A DNA stretch of 27,635 nucleotides from Candidatus Parcubacteria bacterium. Its GTDB lineage: Bacteria; Patescibacteriota; Minisyncoccia; JAHIHE01; JAGLIN01. The stretch covers positions 1 through 27,635 of the forward strand of contig JAGLIN010000051.1 in the NCBI GenBank assembly GCA_023142975.1. The letters run 5' to 3'. Below the pieces are notes generated by a model that searched no databases, was not told where the DNA came from, and saw nothing but the letters and a program-made list of their open reading frames with translations. Both the position numbers and the translations under genes were made by a program. Each line of letters begins with the position of its first letter. Position 1 is the stretch's first letter. Of this stretch, positions 20,085 through 27,635 are shown piece after piece.

Positions 20085-22106
20085 TTATTTGACCAACTTG
20101 CTATCAAAAAAATCAACGATTACGGGCTTATCACAACTTGAACCCTTTCCAACCACAATTGCGCGAAAACGAGGTAAAATACTCATACTATCCAAATATT
20201 TTTGATTAATGTAGGCACTCATAAAAGTTTTTGATGTTTCGTCAAATGATTGTAAAGCAATAATAGTGTGACATTGGTACAAAATCGTTTTTGTAACTAA
20301 TGCTGTCCGTTGAGTAATAATAAGAAAACCTATATTATGCTTGCGACATTTGAGAACCATTTGAGATATTCGACTTACTTTTGGTTGTCCAAACTCTTGT
20401 TTACCAAAAGAGTTTTCCGGAATAAAATCATATGCTTCTTCCATAACAATACATATTTTTTGATTTTCATTTTTAGTTTGGTATCCAATAACTTTTTCGA
20501 TAAGCTCTGCAGTCATATCACTTAAATTGATTGTTCCGCCCCCCTTATCTTTATCTTCGAGTTGCCAATCTACAGAAACGATATTTTTGGTTGCCTTAGA
20601 TAAATCAAACTCGTTAGATTTTTGTTCTTCAGTCAGATCGGTATTGATATAACTAGTGAGCGATTGTTTGTTTTTTCTATCAACTTCAAACACCACAACC
20701 TTATAATCAATTGAGGACATTTTTTCCAAAATTTGTGCGGCCATTCTTGACTTTCCCGTGCCTGTTTTTCCTATGATTGCAATGTGATGACTTACACTCT
20801 CTTCAAAGTCTACAAAAATTGGATATTGTGAGCGCGGAACAATACCAACTTTATAAACATTGTTGTTAGTAATTTTTATTTCTTTTGTTGAAGTTTCAAT
20901 AAACACAGGAGTGTTTACGCTTGGAACCCAGCCGACATCATTAAATTTTTGTTTGTCATCTTGCCAATATCCAATTTGTTGAGCAGTTATTATTTTTCCA
21001 CCCTTTTTACTTTGCCCGTCGATACTCTCCGAATCGGTTTCAACATTAATAATTTGATATTTTGTAGAAGTTTTATAAAAATTTACAGCAATTAAATCAC
21101 CTTCTTTTAATTTCTTATTTTCATCAACATCTTCAATCATTTTTATCTTAATAACATCAATGTCTGAATTAGTATGCACAAACCCTATTATATTATCTCG
21201 GTTTTTATAAACTTCTGAAGACATTATTTCTTCTGGAATATCAAGCTCAATTTTATGGAGATAGATTTGTTTTGCAATATTAATAGTTCCTGAATTTAGG
21301 CAATAAAAATACAGATATTTTTTATTATCTGTTTTGAGCTCAAGAACAAACATCGCATAAATTAAACCTTTCCCGGCGTGCGAATTTTTAATATCATCTA
21401 TAACTGCAATATCACCCAATTTTAAAGTTGGTGATCCTGATGATTGTTCAACATAAACGACATCGGGATTTAATCTCTTAGTAACCCTACCAATCAATTT
21501 TGGTTTAGTTCTGTCCCTGATTTTTTCATATAGAGGAGTAATTAGTTTTTTATCAATTGGCTCAACAAGAATTAACATTCCCCAAAAAACAATTAGCGAT
21601 AAAACAGCTACTTGTTCTTTGTTAATTAAAAAATTGTTTTCCAAAGATGAAATGAAGTAACTAAAAATAGAAAGGATAAAAACTATTGAAAATAACATTT
21701 TGGAACTACCTAAAAAGCTTGCTATTAGATTTGCAGAATGGGCAACTTTTTGCGATAAAAAATTCCGGTCTTTTTCTTCATCTATCAAAACAAATGAAAG
21801 GAACGCTATTGCACCAACCAACAAAGAATAAATGAAAAGTGGCCAATAGAGCAGGAATTGACCAATATTTTCAAGCATTGATAAAACAACAAGAAGAAGA
21901 ACGATATTAACTATTACATCGAGTGATTTGGTAAAATATTTTTCTGTAACAAAAATACCAAGTACAATCAACAATAGCCCACTTGTAAACCAAACTTCTG
22001 CGTCCTTTCCTAAATCTATAAAAAATTTGTCTATCAATAGAAATTTAAGTACAAATAATATTCCAGCAAAAACAAATAAATAGATTAGGTTTTTTAATTT
22101 ACTCAT
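20085..22106 (-). CDS. Membrane-anchored HerA/DUF87-like ATPase
   Basis: This is a 673-residue protein. The first about 185 residues hold six hydrophobic helices (roughly 7-25, 40-55, 62-82, 88-107, 137-155, 166-184). A beta-rich HAS-barrel-like region follows (about 205-400), then a HerA/FtsK-type ATPase with Walker A GKTGTGKS (446-453), Walker B IVMEE (553-557) and a TQRTA sensor (598-602). HerA ATPases form hexamers that move DNA or assist nucleases (NurA, SIR2, DUF4297). A membrane-embedded N-terminus is unusual for HerA proper and recalls conjugative or FtsK-like DNA pumps. It is the fourth gene of the leftward operon. I infer a defence or DNA-transfer role from context. Confidence 0.82.
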   Translation of the reverse strand: MSKLKNLIYLFVFAGILFVLKFLLIDKFFIDLGKDAEVWFTSGLLLIVLGIFVTEKYFTKSLDVIVNIVLLLVVLSMLENIGQFLLYWPLFIYSLLVGAIAFLSFVLIDEEKDRNFLSQKVAHSANLIASFLGSSKMLFSIVFILSIFSYFISSLENNFLINKEQVAVLSLIVFWGMLILVEPIDKKLITPLYEKIRDRTKPKLIGRVTKRLNPDVVYVEQSSGSPTLKLGDIAVIDDIKNSHAGKGLIYAMFVLELKTDNKKYLYFYCLNSGTINIAKQIYLHKIELDIPEEIMSSEVYKNRDNIIGFVHTNSDIDVIKIKMIEDVDENKKLKEGDLIAVNFYKTSTKYQIINVETDSESIDGQSKKGGKIITAQQIGYWQDDKQKFNDVGWVPSVNTPVFIETSTKEIKITNNNVYKVGIVPRSQYPIFVDFEESVSHHIAIIGKTGTGKSRMAAQILEKMSSIDYKVVVFEVDRKNKQSLTSYINTDLTEEQKSNEFDLSKATKNIVSVDWQLEDKDKGGGTINLSDMTAELIEKVIGYQTKNENQKICIVMEEAYDFIPENSFGKQEFGQPKVSRISQMVLKCRKHNIGFLIITQRTALVTKTILYQCHTIIALQSFDETSKTFMSAYINQKYLDSMSILPRFRAIVVGKGSSCDKPVIVDFFDSKLVK

Positions 22107-22176
22107 ATTTATAAGCTAATTTAAATCCAAAAATTTCCAATCTTTTAGATCGTTTGAATTACAAAAATATTTGTCG

Positions 22177-23742
22177 TTACTGTTTAAATATAAACTCTTC
22201 TAATTCTTTATAGGCGTCTGTGTCTGAAGTTATATATTCTGATAATTTAATTTTGAAATCGTTTATATTACCAGAATATCCGCAAACATGTTGAATATCT
22301 TGTTGTATCGACTTCAAATCTTGATTAATGATATCTGTAATTTTACTTTCATATTTCAATTCGTCAAAATTCGTACCTTTCCCAAAATGATATTTTTTTA
22401 ATATTTCTTTATCAAAAAGATAATTCTCGATCTCATGTCTCTTTAACATCCTATTCATGCTATTATCATCTAAGAAACCCTGTCTTTGTTCTTTTGTTTT
22501 TTTATCACGATCTTTTAATAAATAAAGTTCAACATCTTTAAATGCCTTATTTAGTATTTGCAATGCTACTACAGAATATCCATCCGATTCTTTGTTACCC
22601 CCGCTCGAAACAAAAAGTGTATCTGGATGACTTACAGAAAAAATTTGATTATAAATTGTTGCGTCCAATCCTTTTTCATCTCCATTCTCATCAGAACTCT
22701 TTTCGCCTTCGCAATAAATTATTTTTTTAGGAGCTAATAAACCAGTCAGATCTTCTAGCGCAGTTTTAAATATACGATGCCAATTATCTCGTGTCGTCGC
22801 AATGGGCTTTATTTCCACTGTACCATTAAAATAATCTTTTACCGAAAAATCTAATATTGATGACTTATCTTTTAGTTCTTCTTGTAATGCTCTCAAAAAC
22901 CCAATGCTGTGTGTAGCTATCCAAAGCTGACAATTATCTGGCACTAATTTTTCTATCTCAGTCAAAAGTTTCCTTTGAATTGCTGTATTGAGGTGTAATT
23001 CTGGTTCGTCTATACAATAAACCGTATTGTTAAAATCAGGTGTTTTTATTACTAAATCAATAATAATATCAACAACTTCTTTTTCGCCCGAAGACAAATT
23101 TTCGTAAGGGAAATTTTTAGAGTTTTCTTTTTCAAAAAATAATTGTCCCTTACCGTCACCAACATTGCCAAGACTAGACACTTTTACATCTAAAATATTT
23201 TCTAAAATTTTGTTGATTTTTTCTAAAAATTCTTTCTTAAATTCCGTTCCTGTTTTGTTCCCTTGCTCAAATTCATATAACAATCTTGATAACAGCCTCT
23301 CATAATTACTTTGCATACGAGAATCTATCGCATTGCTACTATATGGTCGGTTATGATCCTCAATAATATCAGGCTGGGCTTTTATGCTGTCTACTTTTAA
23401 TTTTGGAGTGAATCTATACGCTGACCTGATATAAAAACTTTTTTTGTCAAAATTCGTTGCTCCACCTCCTTCGGTTATTATTATTGATTCATTTTTGTTA
23501 TAACTTTCTAATCTTTTCTCTGGAAAAATTGAGTGCCATAATTTTGAAAAATAAGAAGCATGCTCATTTTGACTTGCTCCTTTATAATCTTTCAATTTTT
23601 CTTCAAAAGCATCAAAGACACTGCTTTTCCCGCATCCATTTGGTCCAACCAAGGCAATAATTTTTTTTGAATTATCTCCAAGGTTTATTATTAGATCGTC
23701 AAATCTTTTAAAATTTTTTAATCTGACTGTTTTTAATTTCAT
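22177..23742 (-). CDS. AAA ATPase-TOPRIM protein (OLD/PARIS-like), predicted defence effector
   Basis: This is a 521-residue protein. Residues 1-300 form an ABC-type ATPase: Walker A GPNGCGKS (33-40), signature LSSGEKE (216-222), Walker B VYCIDEPE (241-248) and switch His278. Residues about 335-450 form a TOPRIM-like domain with EGE (345-347), Gly-Gly at 381-382, DRD (411-413) and RHEIENYLF (435-443). The last motif is typical of DUF4435, the TOPRIM part of the PARIS effector AriB, which in some systems is fused to the AriA ATPase. OLD and Gabija GajA proteins share the overall layout. It likely senses an invader-linked state and cleaves nucleic acid. Next to the restriction-modification-type genes, a PARIS-like guard role is plausible. 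Confidence 0.8.
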   Translation of the reverse strand: MKLKTVRLKNFKRFDDLIINLGDNSKKIIALVGPNGCGKSSVFDAFEEKLKDYKGASQNEHASYFSKLWHSIFPEKRLESYNKNESIIITEGGGATNFDKKSFYIRSAYRFTPKLKVDSIKAQPDIIEDHNRPYSSNAIDSRMQSNYERLLSRLLYEFEQGNKTGTEFKKEFLEKINKILENILDVKVSSLGNVGDGKGQLFFEKENSKNFPYENLSSGEKEVVDIIIDLVIKTPDFNNTVYCIDEPELHLNTAIQRKLLTEIEKLVPDNCQLWIATHSIGFLRALQEELKDKSSILDFSVKDYFNGTVEIKPIATTRDNWHRIFKTALEDLTGLLAPKKIIYCEGEKSSDENGDEKGLDATIYNQIFSVSHPDTLFVSSGGNKESDGYSVVALQILNKAFKDVELYLLKDRDKKTKEQRQGFLDDNSMNRMLKRHEIENYLFDKEILKKYHFGKGTNFDELKYESKITDIINQDLKSIQQDIQHVCGYSGNINDFKIKLSEYITSDTDAYKELEEFIFKQ

Positions 23743-23833
23743 AATTTCATAAATTATATTTTGCTTAAAACTTCCTTTAAACTCCCGCTATTCAAAACAT
23801 ACTTATAATTAAATTTTTTAACTTCGATTGATA

Positions 23834-24931
23834 TTATTTCCCGGACTTAATTCTATTACACTCTTTGCACAACATCTTACAATTTTTTTCTACTGTCTTT
23901 CCACCTTCATGCCATGGTTTAATATGATCACCTTCCATTTCTCCTATTTCAAAATGTTCTTTGCAGTCTTTGCAAATTCCTTTTTGCTTTTCATAAACTT
24001 TCTGTTTCATAGCATCAGAAAAAGCGCGAATTGAAAGTTTTCTTTCATCTTTTGTTAAAATATAAGGATAAATCCCTTTTTTATTTTCCACATCATCATC
24101 CGCTATCAACATAGCAATTTCTTTTTCAATTACTTCTGTGTCATACACCTCATTCTTAAATTCATTATACAGCGTTCCCCAATCAACACCTCTCATAAAC
24201 TTTACTCTTTTTACTGTGAAAGTCGCTTCAATCCATGAAATCACATCTTGAAAATATCTCCACAAAGCGCTTGCATTTTGGTCGTGCTGATGTTTAGACA
24301 TATAGTCCTCTATTTTTCCATCGGAAATCCATTTGATAGCAGTTTCTAAATATTCTTGGCGAATTGGAGACCCATTCAAATAATCACTTCCTATTCCATA
24401 AGCGGCACAACCATTTTTACTAAAATAGCGCTTAGCGTCAGTAACCCACGGACCTGAATATACTGCATTTTTCAATTCTTGGTCTGTTAGTTTTTCTCCC
24501 GCAATATTAATTATTTTAAACCATTCCAATTTTTCGCTATCACTGCCCGAGCAAAAGTATATTGTTAATTCATAATTTAGTATTTGCTCTTTTTTGTCAT
24601 CGGGAAGATTGTGAAACGCTAATTTGTTTCCTGAAAAATCTACTGAAAAATCTCCTTCAACATACTGACAAACTGAAATTGTTCGTTGTTGTCCATCAAT
24701 AATCTCAAAACCGCCATCTTCACGGACTGCCCAATACATCACATTAAGAGGAAACTCTTTTGTAATAGTATCAATAACAGCATCTCTTTGTTTGTCTTTA
24801 TAAATAAATTCTCTTTGGTACGGTGGGCGGATATCAAGTTTGCCACCATAACCAACAACACCATTTTCATCGTTGTCCTCAAAACCATTCGTTAATTCAC
24901 GGACTGTAATTTTTTTAAGTTCTATTTTCAT
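23834..24931 (-). CDS. DUF262-HNH nuclease (GmrSD-type), predicted restriction component
   Basis: This is a 365-residue protein. The N-terminal DUF262 domain (ParB/sulfiredoxin-like) contains RPPYQREF (35-42) and IIDGQQR (77-83), the family's NTP-binding signature. The C-terminus (about 318-365) is a zinc-stabilised HNH nuclease: ICKDC, the His pair in EGDHIKPWHEGG, and MLCKECNRIKSGK. GmrSD-type enzymes use NTP and cut modified DNA. Here the gene starts 2 nt after the methyltransferase stop, so the two are one translational unit and act as a likely restriction-modification pair. Whether it cuts unmodified DNA or DNA modified by invaders is not readable from sequence. Confidence 0.87.
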   Translation of the reverse strand: MKIELKKITVRELTNGFEDNDENGVVGYGGKLDIRPPYQREFIYKDKQRDAVIDTITKEFPLNVMYWAVREDGGFEIIDGQQRTISVCQYVEGDFSVDFSGNKLAFHNLPDDKKEQILNYELTIYFCSGSDSEKLEWFKIINIAGEKLTDQELKNAVYSGPWVTDAKRYFSKNGCAAYGIGSDYLNGSPIRQEYLETAIKWISDGKIEDYMSKHQHDQNASALWRYFQDVISWIEATFTVKRVKFMRGVDWGTLYNEFKNEVYDTEVIEKEIAMLIADDDVENKKGIYPYILTKDERKLSIRAFSDAMKQKVYEKQKGICKDCKEHFEIGEMEGDHIKPWHEGGKTVEKNCKMLCKECNRIKSGK

Positions 24932-24933
24932 AT

Positions 24934-26052
24934 TTATTTTATTACTTTTTTATTTCTAATAATTACACGGGCGTATATGCTCATGTATAATTCTCCAGTT
25001 TCCACATTTTTAAATTTGGGATATTTGTCTTTCTCGGGATTATATAAACGATATAAAGTTCCTTTTGCATTATTTGTGAATTTTCCCGTTGATTCTCCGT
25101 CTTTTAATATTTCCATTCTTTTGTTGCAAATAAAATCAATAGAACCAACTATACCAAGAGCTATGATCTCAAACTGACCAGGATTATATTTATCCATAAA
25201 AGTGATGGGTACGCCCATTGCACCCTCATAGTCCATCGGAATATCTTTTGTAACATCTATATTAATCGCGTCATAATTATCATATTTTGGATATTTATCT
25301 TCGTTTCCATAATATGTTTTATAAAGGATTAAATCTTCGTGTCTTTCTTTATAATCTAAATTAGTATACCAACGAACCCCCTTAACTCTAATGTATTTAT
25401 TTCCATTTTCATCAATCCTACTACTAGCTGCGGTAAGTGGGTAGTCTTTAGGAACCCCAAACTCTCTATCACCGCTATGAATACTTGCTCCTAACCACAT
25501 CTTATTTTTTTTTATTAATTTAAATATTTCTTTATAGGTCAGTGCATTTAAATTTCCAATTATTACAAACTTTTTGTCGTGCTTAATTAGTTGAGCAACA
25601 TATTCTCTGAATAAAGAAAATGGTGGGTTCGTGACAACAATATCGGCTTGTTTCAAAAGTTCTAGACTTTCCTCACTCCGAAAATCTCCATCACTTCTTA
25701 AATGTTCAATTCCAATTTCTTCAAGATCAGGAACATAGTTTTCATTTTTATCTCCTTCATATTCTAAATAAATTGCTTTTTCAGAATCGTTTTGACTAAA
25801 TAAATCTACTTGCTGATTTTTATAACAAGTTGTAATTAATCTCTTCAGTCCCAATTTTTCAAAGTTATAAGAAAAGAAATGAAAAAAATTACTTACACGA
25901 GGGTCATCGCAATTACAATAAACAACTTTATTTTTAAAGTGTTTTCTGTAATGTTTTAGTTCTTTTTCAATATCAACCAGCTGAGTATAAAACTCATCTT
26001 TTTTAGCCTTGCTTGCATTGCGTAAATTTTTGTTTGAAGATATATTTGCCAT
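24934..26052 (-). CDS. EcoRI-family adenine-specific DNA methyltransferase
   Basis: This 372-residue protein matches the EcoRI methylase family. KKDEFYTQLVDIEKELKHY (18-36) and YCNCDDPRVSNF (45-56) form the AdoMet-binding N-terminal part, and VVTNPPFSLFREY (139-151) is the catalytic NPPF motif. GVPITFMDKYNP lies near the C-terminus. It methylates the N6 of adenine, and the recognition sequence is unknown. It is the first gene of the leftward defence operon, with a promoter at 26078-26107, followed after 2 nt by the DUF262-HNH gene. There is no EcoRI-type restriction enzyme in the window. Confidence 0.9.
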   Translation of the reverse strand: MANISSNKNLRNASKAKKDEFYTQLVDIEKELKHYRKHFKNKVVYCNCDDPRVSNFFHFFSYNFEKLGLKRLITTCYKNQQVDLFSQNDSEKAIYLEYEGDKNENYVPDLEEIGIEHLRSDGDFRSEESLELLKQADIVVTNPPFSLFREYVAQLIKHDKKFVIIGNLNALTYKEIFKLIKKNKMWLGASIHSGDREFGVPKDYPLTAASSRIDENGNKYIRVKGVRWYTNLDYKERHEDLILYKTYYGNEDKYPKYDNYDAINIDVTKDIPMDYEGAMGVPITFMDKYNPGQFEIIALGIVGSIDFICNKRMEILKDGESTGKFTNNAKGTLYRLYNPEKDKYPKFKNVETGELYMSIYARVIIRNKKVIK

Positions 26053-26077
26053 ATTTTTATTTTTTAAATCTATTTTT

Positions 26078-26107
26078 ATTTTACCCTTGTTGAACTAAAA
26101 CACCCAA
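26078..26107 (-). promoter_or_regulatory. Promoter of the defence operon
   Basis: Minus strand: TTGGGT (26107-26102), 18-nt spacer, TAAAAT (26083-26078), about 25 nt before the methyltransferase start. The 121-bp gap to the divergent 355-residue gene would hold any operator. Confidence 0.45.
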
Positions 26108-26173
26108 CACTCAAAACTCCCCTTTTCCTTGCTCTTATGTTATCATTAAACCAGTAATAACTCAAGCAAAAAA

Positions 26174-27241
26174 ATGAGTAGAAAAGATAATAAAATTCAA
26201 TATTATTTAGACGAGGATTATTTATTTCTGACATTAAAATTATTAGATTATCCCAAAATGGAAAGGGGTGAGTTTACTTTTGATGAAATAAAAGCAGAAA
26301 ATTATAAACGCGCAGCGGTATCAAAAATTTTCTACGATATTGCGAATTTCAGAAACCAGGGTTTGCTGAAAATTGAGAATTTCAAATTAAATAATAGTGA
26401 CTATGCAACTACTAAAACATTAATATTAGCGATGGTAAAATTTCCTAAACATAAACTATCATTAACTCTAAATAAAATAATAAACAATAATTTTAATTTT
26501 TATGATCTTGAAATCGTTTCATCTTATAAATGCAATGATCAAGTTTTTAATTTGATTGATTTTGATATTAAAATCAGCAGAGAATCTAAGCAAATAATTA
26601 CCGATGCTCTGCAAAAATATTTAAAATTATTTGCTGATGAAGAAATAGAATCTCCGAAAAAAAACTATCTTAGAATTGAATTTCAGAAAGAAAACATTAA
26701 AAAGAAAATTGATGAGATTAGTAGAAAAACCGGACACTCTTTGGTATTAAAGAGTTCCGATTTTAATAACGAGCATAGATTTTTAGAAAGTATACTTTTA
26801 TTGGAAAGAGAAAGATTTTTAATTATAAAAAATATTAGCAGTGAAAAAAATAGGGAAGATTTATTTAACTATTTAATTAATTGTGAATCAAGAGAAAAAA
26901 GATACTCTCATCCTCCATTCTATGTTATCAAAAAAGACATGGGATTTTTAAAATTCAGTAAAAATGGAAAAGCAATAAAAATTGGCAAAACAGATTCTCA
27001 ACATTTTAGACTTTTGAAACTTTTATTAAAACCCTTTAGGAAGAAAAATGGAATTAATTATGTTTTTGAAAAGATAGAGACTAAAAGAATAAAAAAGTAT
27101 CCAGAATCAGATCTAGATGATCAAATGCGAAAACTTGAATATGTGGTAAAGGAACTTCAAAAAAAGAAAAGGTTAGGAGGACTGCTTAAAATCACTCTTG
27201 ACAAAGAAATGGAAACAATATGGATTGATTATACAAAATAA
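26174..27241 (+). CDS. 355-residue protein with C-terminal winged-helix-like region, unknown
   Basis: This is a Lys-rich, mixed alpha/beta protein. The N-terminus (YYLDEDYLFLTLKLLDYP, then AAVSKIFYDIANFRNQGLLK) could be a DNA-binding or recognition fold. The middle (residues 165-260) is charged and helical. The C-terminal about 90 residues (TDSQHFRLLKLLLKPF, then ESDLDDQMRKLEYVVKELQK) resemble the winged-helix effector domain of OmpR-type regulators. It is divergent from the defence operon across 121 bp, a usual place for its regulator. I recognise no family. An alternative is a defence component with its own job. The terminator at 27272-27295 follows. Confidence 0.55.
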   Translation: MSRKDNKIQYYLDEDYLFLTLKLLDYPKMERGEFTFDEIKAENYKRAAVSKIFYDIANFRNQGLLKIENFKLNNSDYATTKTLILAMVKFPKHKLSLTLNKIINNNFNFYDLEIVSSYKCNDQVFNLIDFDIKISRESKQIITDALQKYLKLFADEEIESPKKNYLRIEFQKENIKKKIDEISRKTGHSLVLKSSDFNNEHRFLESILLLERERFLIIKNISSEKNREDLFNYLINCESREKRYSHPPFYVIKKDMGFLKFSKNGKAIKIGKTDSQHFRLLKLLLKPFRKKNGINYVFEKIETKRIKKYPESDLDDQMRKLEYVVKELQKKKRLGGLLKITLDKEMETIWIDYTK

Positions 27242-27271
27242 TTTCATCCAATAATTAAGATAATAAATATT

Positions 27272-27295
27272 CAGCTCATTTGAGCTGTTTTTTTT
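27272..27295 (+). terminator. Intrinsic terminator of the 355-residue protein gene
   Basis: CAGCTC-ATTT-GAGCTG (27272-27287) is followed by eight T (27288-27295). It lies 30 nt past the stop codon. Confidence 0.85.
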
Positions 27296-27343
27296 AACGC
27301 CCCGCTATCTAACAGAATTTAGAAAAGAGGAAGTTGAAAAAAA

Positions 27344-27466
27344 TCAACCAATACGAAGTAAATGAGGGTAATTAGCTTTATGATTTTCAGGGGTTAAAAT
27401 AACATCATCAAAAATACCTCTTTTTAGGTATAAACTACCCACGAAAAAAACTAAATACCCTCGCAT
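27344..27466 (-). CDS. Possible 40-codon ORF next to a hairpin
   Basis: An ATG at 27466 opens 40 codons to TGA at 27344. The product reads MRGYLVFFVGSLYLKRG and then DDVILTPENHKANYPHLLRI. The composition looks protein-like rather than random. No Shine-Dalgarno is present. Instead the start codon directly abuts a perfect 11-bp hairpin (27468-27493), which would hinder initiation. It may be a true small protein, a C-terminal remnant, or the shadow of a structured RNA. Confidence is low. Confidence 0.3.
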   Translation of the reverse strand: MRGYLVFFVGSLYLKRGIFDDVILTPENHKANYPHLLRIG

Positions 27467-27467
27467 A

Positions 27468-27493
27468 CCCTCTAACTAATTTTAGTTAGAGGG
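27468..27493. repeat. Perfect 11-bp inverted repeat upstream of the right-end gene
   Basis: CCCTCTAACTA (27468-27478) and TAGTTAGAGGG (27483-27493) flank a 4-nt loop, ATTT. It is followed on the plus strand by TTTCGTT, a poor terminator tail. It could be an operator or leader hairpin for the partial gene at 27534, or a terminator. Nearby TACCCT repeats (27457, 27466) share its arm sequence. Confidence 0.55.
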
Positions 27494-27533
27494 TTTCGTT
27501 ATTATATATAACAATGCAAATAAAATTATTTCA

Positions 27534-27635
27534 ATGCAAAAATTTTCAGAAAAATTAATCCACCAATGCCAAAGAATCATTTCAAAAAGATCCGGAGCTT
27601 TTGTGTCCGAAGATCAGGCAGAAATATATCTTGAA
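27534..27635 (+). CDS. Start of a hypothetical protein, cut by the window end
   Basis: An ATG at 27534 opens a frame that runs through the end of the window. The visible 34 residues are MQKFSEKLIHQCQRIISKRS followed by GAFVSEDQAEIYLE, helical and acidic at the end. The pattern (RSG.x.S-E-D-Q-A-E-x-Y-L) looks like short helical proteins of unknown function. No family can be given from this piece. Confidence 0.5.
   Translation, partial: MQKFSEKLIHQCQRIISKRSGAFVSEDQAEIYLE

Overview
The window is an AT-rich bacterial chromosome segment. It most likely comes from a Candidate Phyla Radiation (Patescibacteria) genome. The reasons are indirect: a very cysteine-rich secreted protein ending in a two-helix pilin-like anchor, small membrane proteins of no known family, a compact single-zinc-ribbon L28, a str operon reduced to rpsL-rpsG in this window, and many short palindromic repeats between and even inside genes. 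The phylum cannot be fixed from sequence reading alone.

Left part (1-9000): a cysteine-rich surface protein, two small membrane proteins, and a soluble two-GAF histidine kinase. The kinase is divergent from a 302-residue protein in which I recognise the hallmarks of a class I terpene synthase: a DDxxD motif, an NSE-like motif, and an R-x-x-x-G effector element. This gene converges on a geranylgeranyl-reductase-family flavoprotein. Next come a membrane-anchored VWA-like/FIMAH-like protein and a truncated FtsZ C-terminus that ends exactly at a palindromic repeat.

Middle part (9000-19000): SppA protease, a DEDDh exonuclease with a duplicated helical module, a PD-(D/E)xK-like nuclease with a 58-residue upstream partner, a zeta-toxin kinase whose stop overlaps the start of a 59-residue gene, a DUF1287 protein, a DUF4173-like membrane protein carrying palindromic repeats inside its reading frame, rpsG and rpsL with their promoter and terminator, a site-2 protease, L28 (rpmB) and an AlkD-type DNA glycosylase.

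Right part (19060-27635): an accessory, defence-type island. Its left edge is the 3' end of a tRNA gene (tRNA-Pro-like acceptor and T-stem, 15 nt) still followed by its terminator, as expected if an element integrated into a tRNA gene and displaced the rest. The island reads leftward: EcoRI-family adenine methyltransferase, DUF262-HNH nuclease, AAA-TOPRIM ATPase (OLD/PARIS-like), membrane-anchored HerA-like ATPase, a decayed UvrD helicase C-terminus, and a HEPN-like protein with an R-x4-H motif. A divergent 355-residue protein of unknown family sits at the operon's promoter end. The right edge of the island lies outside the window.

The best candidates for undescribed biology are the terpene synthase/GGR pair, the tRNA-bounded defence operon, and several families of short inverted repeats that truncate or enter genes.
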